From Chloroflexota bacterium (lineage in GTDB: Bacteria > Chloroflexota > Anaerolineae > Anaerolineales > Anaerolineaceae), in NCBI GenBank assembly GCA_023434145.1, contig JAEYTI010000363.1, positions 1 through 12,101 of the forward strand: a stretch of 12,101 nt of DNA, read 5' to 3'. The notes below the pieces were generated by a model. That model ran no database searches, was not told the origin of the DNA, and worked only from the letters and a program-made list of their open reading frames with translations. Shown here in pieces: positions 1 through 7,253 of this stretch. The number at the start of each line of letters is the position of its first letter. Positions within the stretch are counted from its first letter, which is position 1. A program made the translations under genes and the position numbers.

Positions 1-42
1 CGACTTCGTCGACCACGCAACAACGATACGAAGTACGAGTAG
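1..42 (+). CDS. Possible 3' end of a plus-strand gene (13 codons and stop)
   Basis: Frame 1 from the window edge reads RLRRPRNNDTKYE and ends in TAG at 40-42. A charged, unstructured tail of this kind is common at protein C-termini. The stop is followed 10 bases later by a GC-rich hairpin (53-67), as expected at the end of a gene. The piece is far too short to assign a family, and another frame here is also open, so this is a weak call. If right, this gene converges on the small minus-strand gene at 205-495. Confidence 0.25.
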   Translation, partial: RLRRPRNNDTKYE

Positions 43-52
43 CTTTTGTGAG

Positions 53-67
53 GCGGGCAAAGCCCGC
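53..67. terminator. Short GC-rich hairpin, possible terminator
   Basis: A perfect 6-bp stem, GCGGGC / GCCCGC, closes a 3-base loop (AAA on the plus strand). No U-tract follows on either strand, so it is only terminator-like. It lies between the possible plus-strand gene end at 42 and the stronger minus-strand terminator at 79-121, as expected of a convergent gene boundary. Confidence 0.35.
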
Positions 68-78
68 AATCCCCTTAT

Positions 79-121
79 AAAGACACAAACAACCGGCCTG
101 GGGTGTACCTACCCAGGCCGG
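79..121 (-). terminator. Intrinsic terminator-like hairpin downstream of the small beta-repeat gene
   Basis: A perfect 10-bp GC-rich stem (CCGGCCTGGG at 93-102 pairing with CCCAGGCCGG at 112-121) closes a 9-base loop. Read on the minus strand it is followed by the T-rich stretch TTGTTTGTGTCTTT (92 down to 79). This is the layout of a rho-independent terminator for minus-strand transcription coming from the gene at 205-495, whose stop codon is 83 bases upstream. Confidence 0.65.
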
Positions 122-204
122 CCATACGAAAATTCCATTCTGTTTGTACATCTGCGCCCAGTTGGCAGGTAGCCTTCCAGGCGGGTACACCGTGGAAATT
201 TAAT

Positions 205-495
205 TTACAGATCCACGTCGCGGTAGCCCAGTGGGCAAGTGTAGGGTCCCTTCAACAGTGGATCTCCGACAAACGGAGGCAGCCCAGGAATGCCTGGAAT
301 GCCCCGGTGTGGGTGGAGTGCGCGATGATCGTAAAAAAGGCGGTCGTCCGCCATGATTGTGCCGACATACTCGCCGTTCCAGATCGTGTTATCGGGATAT
401 ACCATGCCGACAAATTCACCCTTTGGGGTAAATACGTGCTTCTCCGCAATAAAAGCAATTGCATCTCCGTCGGAATTATACAGCCAGCGCACCAT
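205..495 (-). CDS. Small protein of repeated beta units, 4-fold beta flower-like
   Basis: This 96-residue protein has no signal peptide or membrane segment. Residues 4-63 are four consecutive short units of about 12-16 residues, each an aromatic/hydrophobic strand, a turn with Asp/Asn/Gly, then another strand: WLYNSDGDAIAFI, HVFTPKGEFVGMV, TIWNGEYVGTIM and the degenerate RLFYDHRALH. This resembles the 4-fold beta flower domain, a family of unknown function; the match is by pattern recall only. Residues 65-96 form a Gly/Pro-rich tail (GIPGIPGLPP). The ATG at 495 is chosen because GGAGAGG lies upstream (GGAG 8 bases before it) and the repeats begin at once. A longer reading from an ATG at 582 adds 29 residues but has no Shine-Dalgarno site. 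The gene stands alone between the tRNA terminator and its own terminator. Confidence 0.6.
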   Translation of the reverse strand: MVRWLYNSDGDAIAFIAEKHVFTPKGEFVGMVYPDNTIWNGEYVGTIMADDRLFYDHRALHPHRGIPGIPGLPPFVGDPLLKGPYTCPLGYRDVDL

Positions 496-500
496 TGAAG

Positions 501-507
501 CCTCTCC
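501..507 (-). promoter_or_regulatory. Shine-Dalgarno site deciding the start of the small beta-repeat gene
   Basis: On the minus strand GGAGAGG lies 5 bases before the ATG at 495, with its GGAG core 8 bases before. The upstream in-frame ATG at 582 has only an A/T-rich leader with no purine-rich ribosome site. This favours the 96-residue form. Confidence 0.55.
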
Positions 508-663
508 AGGTATATTTCCAGGAGTTGTGGTGTTTTGAGGTGCTGAAAGCTCCCCAACTCCTTGAAATTCGATACGTGCCATTTATTATTCGTGGTCTTG
601 ACAAAAGCGATATACCTGAATAAACGGATTTCAAACCAAAGTGTTACAGCAAACGGTGCGGTT

Positions 664-701
664 AAAACAAAAAGGCCCCGTTACCCGGTCGGGTGCGGAG
701 C
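664..701 (-). terminator. Intrinsic terminator of the tRNA-Gln gene
   Basis: On the minus strand, 18 bases after the tRNA 3' end, GCTCCG (701-696) pairs with CGGGGC (680-675), with one T-G wobble. Inside it ACCC pairs with GGGT around a GACC loop, leaving a small internal bulge. The stem is followed by CTTTTTGTTTT (674-664). Stem plus clean T-tract is a textbook rho-independent terminator, and it ends the tRNA transcript before the small gene at 495. Confidence 0.8.
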
Positions 702-719
702 ACTTTTCTTGCGATCTAG

Positions 720-790
720 CTGGGGGCAACAGATTCGAACTGCTACTAACTGTTCCAGAGACAGTCGTCCTGCCATTAGACGAGCCCCCA
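720..790 (-). tRNA. tRNA-Gln (anticodon CUG)
   Basis: The 71-base minus-strand gene folds as a complete cloverleaf. The 7-bp acceptor stem is TGGGGGC / GCCCCCA, the D stem GTCT / GGAC, and the anticodon stem ACTGT / ACAGT with loop CTCTGGA giving anticodon CUG. The variable region has 4 bases and the T stem is AGCAG / CTGTT around TTCGAAT. The weak first pair U1-A72 and the discriminator G73 are known glutamine identity elements for GlnRS. CCA is not encoded (the next bases are CTA), so it must be added after transcription. CUG reads CAG, so a separate UUG tRNA-Gln for CAA is expected elsewhere. The gene lies 120 bases beyond the stop of glnS, its cognate synthetase, and has its own promoter and terminator. 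Confidence 0.95.
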
Positions 791-807
791 CTGCTTTGAA
801 CGGTCGT

Positions 808-836
808 ATTTTACCACTCCCGTTTGGGTTTGTCCA
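808..836 (-). promoter_or_regulatory. Promoter of the tRNA-Gln gene
   Basis: On the minus strand a -35 box TGGACA (836-831; one mismatch to TTGACA) is separated by exactly 17 bases from a -10 box TAAAAT (813-808; one mismatch to TATAAT). The predicted start, near 800, is about 10 bases before the mature tRNA 5' end, a usual leader length. This near-consensus sigma-70-type promoter implies the tRNA is transcribed independently of glnS. Confidence 0.75.
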
Positions 837-857
837 GGGTTTTTCCTACCCCGCCAC

Positions 858-906
858 ATTTTCTTTCGGGTGGCATAACACGCTAGCATGCCACCCGAAA
901 GAAAAT
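858..906. repeat. Perfect inverted repeat after glnS (19-bp arms, 11-base loop)
   Basis: Arms 858-876 and 888-906 are perfect reverse complements (the plus-strand left arm begins ATTTTCTTTCGGG), with loop 877-887. It begins 4 bases after the glnS TAA (911-913) and lies just upstream of the tRNA-Gln promoter. Read on the minus strand the 5' arm is T-rich, the 3' arm A-rich, and the next bases are GTGGCGGGG, so there is no U-tract. It may end or protect the glnS mRNA. The hairpin is seen directly; its role is inferred. Confidence 0.9.
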
Positions 907-910
907 ACCA

Positions 911-2592
<1,682 letters not shown>

Positions 2593-2596
<4 letters not shown>

Positions 2597-4089
2597 TCTT
2601 TCACTCCTTGCAAAATTTCCACAGCGTGCTGCACGCGCGCTAGTACGGTCTCGCGCGGAATAAGCGCCATGCTCTCAAACAGCGGCGGGCTGACCCGCTG
2701 CCCTGTGACGGCGGTGCGCAAAATGCCAAACACCTGCCCCGCCGAAAGCTCCATCTCCTCCACCAGCGCGCGCATGGGCGGCTCGGCAGTCTCCAGTTTC
2801 AGATCGGGCAGCGCGGCGAGGATCTCGTAGGTGCGCTGGGCTACCGCCGCGGACTGCTCCGCCGTGAGCCCCTTGGCAATCAAGTCTTCGCGGTTTACCT
2901 CGATGGTATCGCGGAAGAAGAAGCCGGCCAATTCTGGCGCGTCGGTCAGCACCGTCAGCCGCTCCTGGATGATAGGCGCAATCCCTCGCAGCATCTCATC
3001 ATTCACACGATAGCCGGCCTTTTCAAAGTGCGGCTTCAAGCGCTGTGCCAGGTCATCCGGATTCAGCGCGCGGATGTGCACGCCGTTGAAGTGATCGAGC
3101 TTGGTGAAGTTGATCGCTGCCGGGGATGGGTTCAGCTTCTTCAGGCTGAATTTCTCCACCAGGTCTAGCAGGGTGAACTCCTCGGTGTGACCATCATAGC
3201 TCCAGCCCATCAGCGCCACCCAATTCACTACGCCCTCTGGGATGTACCCAAGTTCTGCGAGATCTTTGACGAAGATCGAAAAGCCATCTTTCAATGCGTC
3301 CGCCGACTCGCGCTTGCTCATCTTGCCCTTGCCGCTGGGCTTCAGAAACACGGAAAGGTGCACAAACTCTGGCTCGGGCCAGCCAAAGGCGCGGATCAGG
3401 TTGACGTGCAGGGGCAGCGAGGGCAGCCACTCGGAGCCGCGAATGACGTGCGTGATCTTCATCAGGTAGTCGTCGGTCATTGCTGCCATGTGATAGGTGG
3501 CGTAGCCGTCGGACTTGATCAGGATCATATCGTCGATCATGCGGTTTTCCACGGTGATTTCGCCGCGAAGCACGTCGACCATTTTTGTCACACCTTCGCG
3601 CGGCATCTTAAAGCGCACCACGTGGCGCTCCCCTGCCGCAACGCGGCGGTCGGCCTCTTCCAGGGGGATATTGCGGCAGGTGCCGGGGTACATGGGCGTT
3701 TCTTTGCGCTTCTGTGCTTCCTGGCGGTGCTTATCCAGTTCTTCGGGCGTGCAGAAACAATAAAAGGCATGCCCCATTTCGATTAACTGGCGGGCATACT
3801 GCTGGTAAATCTCGGTGCGTTCCGACTGGCGATACGGGCCATAGGGGCCGCCTTTATCGGGGCCTTCGTCCCAATCCAGGCCCAGCCAGCGCAGGCTATC
3901 CATCAATTCCTGCTCCGCGCCTTCGACGTAGCGGCGGCGGTCGGTATCTTCAATGCGCAAGATGAACTGCCCGCCGGTCTGTTTGGCCAGCAGATAGTCA
4001 TACATGGCTGTCCGCCCGCTCCCCAGGTGGGTATGCCCGGTAGGAGAGGGCGCAAAGCGCACTCGGACAGGTTTTGCGGCGTCAGTCAT
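2593..4089 (-). CDS. gltX: Glutamyl-tRNA synthetase (GluRS)
   Basis: This class I synthetase charges tRNA-Glu with glutamate. The protein is 498 residues from the chosen start. The HIGH-type motif lies in FAPSPTGHTHLGSGRTA (12-28) and the KMSKS loop is GKGKMSKRES (253-262). C111, C113 and C138 lie where many bacterial GluRS proteins bind zinc, but the usual histidine two residues after the last Cys is Asn here, so zinc binding is uncertain. The C-terminal part is the helical anticodon-binding domain. The ATG at 4089 has AGGAG 5 bases upstream. A longer reading from a TTG at 4110 adds seven residues, lacks a ribosome site and would place the AGGAG inside the gene. gltX is the first gene of the gltX-glnS pair. 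Whether this GluRS is discriminating cannot be told from sequence alone, but a co-encoded GlnRS makes a mischarging role less needed. Confidence 0.96.
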
Positions 4090-4094
4090 AAAAG

Positions 4095-4099
4095 CTCCT
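4095..4099 (-). promoter_or_regulatory. Shine-Dalgarno site deciding the gltX start
   Basis: AGGAG on the minus strand is placed 5 bases before the ATG at 4089. It supports this ATG over the upstream in-frame TTG at 4110. Confidence 0.7.
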
Positions 4100-4119
4100 G
4101 AGAAACCCAAAAGTAAGTA

Positions 4120-4176
4120 TGGTTATTTTGTTCGCGTGTAGACTACAGCGTAGTCTACACGCGAACAAAATAACCA
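4120..4176. repeat. Perfect inverted repeat between rodA and gltX (27-bp arms, 3-base loop)
   Basis: Arms 4120-4146 and 4150-4176 are perfect reverse complements around AGC at 4147-4149. The plus-strand left arm starts TGGTTATTTTGTTCGCG and ends GTAGACTAC. It begins 7 bases after the rodA TAA (4184-4186) and ends 30 bases before the gltX ATG. The 5' arm is T-rich near its base, the 3' arm A-rich, and no U-tract follows on the minus strand (ATACTTACTTTTGG). A 27-bp uninterrupted duplex in RNA would be a good RNase III type substrate; as DNA it could form a cruciform or bind a dimeric protein. Function is inferred only. Confidence 0.95.
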
Positions 4177-4183
4177 ATAGAAT

Positions 4184-5317
4184 TTAGAATTCCAGCGGCT
4201 TGTGGCGGGCGATGACGCTTTCCACCAGCCCAATTCCCAGCGCCAGCGATAGCATCGAGCTGCCTCCATAGCTGATAAACGGCAGCGTCAGGCCGGTCAC
4301 CGGGATTACCTTCAAGTTTACCCCAATATTGACCGCGGTTTGGAAGAAAATCAGAAATCCGAACCCAAATGCAATCAGCGAGCCAAACATGTCAGCAGAG
4401 AGGGCCGCAGCGCGGAAGCAGCGGAAGATGACAAAGACCAGCAGCGAGATAATGATCACCGTGCCCACAAAACCAAACTCCTGCGCCATGGCCGAGAAGA
4501 TGAAGTCTGTGTGGCGCACCTTCAGGAAGCGGTGCTGCACCTGGGTGCCTTGCCCATACCCCTGACCCAGCAGCCCTCCAGAGCCAATGGTAATCAACGC
4601 CTGGTCTACGTTGTAAGTTTCACCGTGACGGGCTTCTGGGTCTGGCGCGGCGAAGTTGATGACCCGCTGGAACTGGTAAGGCTCGATGAAGGGGATATTC
4701 TCGACCCCTACAATAAGCACCAACCCCAAGACGAGCACCAGGCCCACCACAGCCAGCCCGCTAAACAGTGCCACGTATTTTACCGGCAGCCCGCTCACCC
4801 ACATCATCGAGAACCACAAAATAAAGATCACGATCGACGTGCTGAGATTCGGCTGGAGCAAAATCCATACCACAACGCCAAAGGTGATTAAGAATCCCTT
4901 GATGATCCATTCCAGGTTGCGTGGGGCGTTTTTCTGACTGGCAAAGTAGGCCGCCAGCACGATGATAATAATAATCTTCGCCAGCTCGGAAGGCTGAACG
5001 AGGATCAGGCCGGTATCGACCCAGCGGGCTGATCCGTACCGAGCCTCACCGTATACAAAAATGACCAACAGCGATACCACAGCAAAGCCGTACATCAGCC
5101 GGGATAGCGAGTAGTAATAGTGGTAGTCGATCAGGGCGATGACCAGGATCACGCCCAGGCTGACGCCGATGAAGATCATCTGGCGCGTGACCAGGCCCGC
5201 CAATACGGCGTTCCCGGCAATGGCCGAGCGGATCATGGCTACGCCGAAGGTACAAAGGATGATGACCGCGCCAAATAACCAGTAATCAAAGTGTTTCCAG
5301 ATCTCGCGTCGTTCCAA
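4184..5317 (-). CDS. rodA: RodA, SEDS peptidoglycan glycosyltransferase
   Basis: This 377-residue multi-pass membrane protein (about 10 hydrophobic segments) polymerises lipid II into glycan strands with its partner PBP2 in the elongasome. SEDS signatures include RHTDFIF with the expected catalytic Asp at 271, and PFISYGGSS near the C-terminus (345-353). The usual QPDLGT motif reads QPNLSTS (155-161), with Asn in place of Asp. The position among shape genes and the RHTDFIF context favour RodA over FtsW. The start is TTG at 5317, 5 bases after the minE stop, with GGAGG 11 bases upstream inside minE; no in-frame ATG is close enough to replace it. rodA is separated from mrdA by minCDE rather than adjacent to it. 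A 27-bp perfect inverted repeat follows its stop. Confidence 0.93.
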   Translation of the reverse strand: MERREIWKHFDYWLFGAVIILCTFGVAMIRSAIAGNAVLAGLVTRQMIFIGVSLGVILVIALIDYHYYYSLSRLMYGFAVVSLLVIFVYGEARYGSARWVDTGLILVQPSELAKIIIIIVLAAYFASQKNAPRNLEWIIKGFLITFGVVVWILLQPNLSTSIVIFILWFSMMWVSGLPVKYVALFSGLAVVGLVLVLGLVLIVGVENIPFIEPYQFQRVINFAAPDPEARHGETYNVDQALITIGSGGLLGQGYGQGTQVQHRFLKVRHTDFIFSAMAQEFGFVGTVIIISLLVFVIFRCFRAAALSADMFGSLIAFGFGFLIFFQTAVNIGVNLKVIPVTGLTLPFISYGGSSMLSLALGIGLVESVIARHKPLEF

Positions 5318-5322
5318 AAGTC

Positions 5323-5592
5323 TTACTTCCTCCGTCTCGTCGTCATGGGCTTGAGGGGGATATCTGCCAGCAAACGCTGCTCGCGGCCCTCCTGCGCCAT
5401 GGTGATGTTGACCGAAGCCGGGTCGATCTCAATATGCCGTGAGATCACCTCCAGCAGCTCGTTCTTGAGCACTTCCAGCTCATCGCTCGAAAGGTCGGTC
5501 CGGTCATTAATCAGCACCAGCTTCAGGCGTTCTTTCGCCTGCCCGGCGCTCTTTGTCTTTTGCCCGGTGAGCCATTCCAACCAGCCGGCCAT
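5323..5592 (-). CDS. minE: MinE, cell division topological specificity factor
   Basis: MinE stimulates the MinD ATPase at the membrane and so drives redistribution of the MinCD inhibitor from mid-cell. The 89-residue length matches the family. The N-terminal MAGWLEWL is a short amphipathic membrane-contact segment. AKERLKLVLINDR (about 19-31) is the MinD-contact stretch, and the C-terminal half (about 36-80, ELLEVISRHIEID) is the topological-specificity fold. The C-terminus is basic (TTRRRK). The ATG lies 1 base after the minD stop, with GGGAGGG 7 bases before it inside the end of minD, so expression is probably coupled to minD. MinE is missing in many Gram-positive bacteria that use DivIVA, so its presence suggests an oscillating or gradient Min system here. 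Confidence 0.93.
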   Translation of the reverse strand: MAGWLEWLTGQKTKSAGQAKERLKLVLINDRTDLSSDELEVLKNELLEVISRHIEIDPASVNITMAQEGREQRLLADIPLKPMTTRRRK

Positions 5593-5593
5593 A

Positions 5594-6397
5594 TCAGTTC
5601 CCTCCCGGTCGCATCATCCGCGCAAGGCGCCCGAAAAAATTGTCTTTCTGGTCAAAGTTGATGAAGGGCACCTTCTCACCGTTCAAGCGGCGAGCGATAT
5701 TGTGGAATGCTTCGCTCGCGCGTGATTTGCCATCCATCGCAACCGGCTGCCCGCGGTTCGAGCTAATCACGACGGTCTCATCTTCCGGCACAATGCCAAT
5801 CAGTTCCACAGCCAGCAGTTCTAGCACATCTTCAGCGGTGAGCATATCACCGCGTTTGGTCAGGTTGGGGTTCAAGCGGTTGATAATCAATCGCGCCGGG
5901 CCTTTTTCTTCGGCTTCGATCAGGCCGATGATTCGGTCGGCGTCGCGCACAGCGGATACCTCGGGGTTGGTGACGACAATAATCAAATCTGCCGGGGCAA
6001 CCACATTGCGGAAACCGCGCTCAATGCCCGCCGGCGAGTCGATCAAGATCCAGTCATACTCCGTTCGCAGATCGTCACAAAGGCGTACCATATCGCTCGG
6101 CGAGACGGCGTTTTTATCGCGGGTTTGCGCCGCAGGGATCAGGTACAGGTCGGGCAGGCGTTTGTCGCGGATCATCGCCTGGCGGAGCCGGCAGCGGCCT
6201 TCAACAACGTCCACCAGATCGTAGACGATGCGGTTTTCCAACCCTAGCACCACGTCCAGGTTGCGCAAGCCAATGTCACCATCAATGCAGACAACCTTTC
6301 TGCCCCCCATTGCCAGCGCCACCGCCAGGTTGGCTGTCGTTGTGGTTTTGCCTACCCCACCCTTCCCGGATGTAATCGTCGCTACCGTTGCCGTCAT
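5594..6397 (-). CDS. minD: MinD, septum-site determining ATPase
   Basis: MinD is a ParA/MinD-type P-loop ATPase that binds membrane as an ATP dimer, recruits MinC and is released by MinE. The deviant Walker A motif SGKGGVGKT spans 10-18, with signature Lys12 and Lys17. The switch I region DGDIGLRNLD lies at 39-48 and LIDSPAGIERGF (118-129) holds the Walker B/switch II Asp120. The C-terminal FFGRLARMMRPGG (254-266) is an amphipathic membrane-targeting helix like that of E. coli MinD. The 267-residue length is typical. The ATG at 6397 has GAGGGAG just upstream. The gene is separated from minC by a 94-base gap holding a 24-bp perfect inverted repeat, but is nearly contiguous with minE. Confidence 0.97.
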   Translation of the reverse strand: MTATVATITSGKGGVGKTTTTANLAVALAMGGRKVVCIDGDIGLRNLDVVLGLENRIVYDLVDVVEGRCRLRQAMIRDKRLPDLYLIPAAQTRDKNAVSPSDMVRLCDDLRTEYDWILIDSPAGIERGFRNVVAPADLIIVVTNPEVSAVRDADRIIGLIEAEEKGPARLIINRLNPNLTKRGDMLTAEDVLELLAVELIGIVPEDETVVISSNRGQPVAMDGKSRASEAFHNIARRLNGEKVPFINFDQKDNFFGRLARMMRPGGN

Positions 6398-6436
6398 GTT
6401 GCTCCCTCGAAAACCAATTTTCTTCTTCTAAATTTT

Positions 6437-6491
6437 ATTTTTGTTTATCGTTTATGGACACGTACTTTGTCCATAAACGATAAACAAAAAT
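6437..6491. repeat. Perfect inverted repeat between minC and minD (24-bp arms, 7-base loop)
   Basis: Arms 6437-6460 and 6468-6491 are perfect reverse complements around CGTACTT (6461-6467). The plus-strand left arm begins ATTTTTGTTTATCG and ends TTTATGGACA. It directly abuts the minC stop codon (6492-6494) and lies 39 bases before the minD ATG. It is A/T-rich, with a T-rich 5' arm and A-rich 3' arm on both strands. Within it, TGGACA and GATAAA separated by 18 bases could serve as a weak promoter for minD, which would make the palindrome a possible operator. Termination, RNA processing and promoter control are all open. Confidence 0.93.
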
Positions 6492-7196
6492 TTATTTCTT
6501 TGGATTCCACGGCACGATCATCACCGCGCCATTTTGAATGCAGGCCATCTCCGGCTCAATCTTTGCGCCCCAGCGCGGTTTGATCTTTGGCTGGGTGGAA
6601 GGCGCCGTCTGGCTGGCGATGCGGAGCTGCGTCGGGGTAAGCTCCAGCGCGCAGACAACCGCGTTCGAATCGCCCTCTGCACCGGCATGAACCAGCCCGC
6701 GCAGCCGTCCCCAGATGATGACACTTCCGCCCGCGATCACTTCCGCGCCGGGGTTCACGTCTCCCACCACAATCACATGCCCGTGGTGCGAGACCTTGAA
6801 ACCCGAGCGTAGGGTGCGGTTTACCAGGATCGCCGATTCGCCGGGCAGATTGGTATCGTTGGAACGGATGGTTCGTTCGGGGCGCGGGGTGGAAATGCGG
6901 GTAGCAAGCCCAAGCACCTGGGCTGTCTGCTCGGTGATCGGCGAGTTGCTGATTACCGCCCACAGGCTGATACCCTTGCTGGAAAGGCGATCGCGCAGGT
7001 GCCCCAGCTCGGCGGCTTTGAGGATGTGGTTGCCTACATCCAGCGCAACCCGGGCGCCCTTAAAGAAGTTGGCCTTTTCATCTACATGCGCCAGAAAACT
7101 TGCTTCCAGCTCGGACCAATTTCCTTCGCCGAGGGTCACCAGCAGGCCGTCTTTTATTCCTTTAATCTGCATAGTCTGCCGCCGCTCATGTACCAT
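6492..7196 (-). CDS. minC: MinC, septum-site determining FtsZ inhibitor
   Basis: MinC blocks FtsZ assembly away from mid-cell and is recruited by MinD. Residues 9-100 match the N-terminal FtsZ-inhibiting domain (MQIKGIKDGLLVTLGEG at 9-25), and a linker of about 100-125 follows. The C-terminal right-handed beta-helix domain (about 128-230) has the repeated Gly-rich turns VIVVGDVNPGAEVIAGGSV and the RGLVHAGAEGD motif (166-176) that contacts MinD. The 234-residue length is typical. The ATG at 7196 is preferred because AGGAAG lies 7 bases upstream. A second ATG at 7172, where many MinC proteins begin, has only a poor GC-rich leader. The gene follows mrdA after 57 bases and is followed at once by a 24-bp perfect inverted repeat. 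Confidence 0.95.
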   Translation of the reverse strand: MVHERRQTMQIKGIKDGLLVTLGEGNWSELEASFLAHVDEKANFFKGARVALDVGNHILKAAELGHLRDRLSSKGISLWAVISNSPITEQTAQVLGLATRISTPRPERTIRSNDTNLPGESAILVNRTLRSGFKVSHHGHVIVVGDVNPGAEVIAGGSVIIWGRLRGLVHAGAEGDSNAVVCALELTPTQLRIASQTAPSTQPKIKPRWGAKIEPEMACIQNGAVMIVPWNPKK

Positions 7197-7253
7197 TCGT
7201 TAACTTCCTGGCTGCTGCCGCCAGCCTGTGCTAGCGGTTGCATTAACCAAAAA

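Noticed and set aside
583..663. Promoter for the small beta-repeat gene
   Set aside because: TTGAAA and TATATC-like boxes exist, but their spacing is 14 bases. No pair with normal spacing was found, so none is claimed.
3187..3786. Plus-strand open frame of 199 codons inside gltX
   Set aside because: It is antisense to gltX, with a His-rich translation lacking any recognisable motif and no ribosome site. It is a shadow of the real gene.
4090..4110. Longer gltX start at a TTG
   Set aside because: It adds seven residues with no ribosome site, and the AGGAG for the ATG at 4089 would lie inside it.
4090..4183. T-box or other riboswitch upstream of gltX
   Set aside because: The space is filled by the palindrome and lacks room for the T-box bulge, a specifier stem-loop or a terminator/antiterminator pair.
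7208..7229. Small GC-rich hairpin in the mrdA-minC gap
   Set aside because: The stem is only 5 bp with a 7-base loop and several alternative pairings, which is within chance for this composition.
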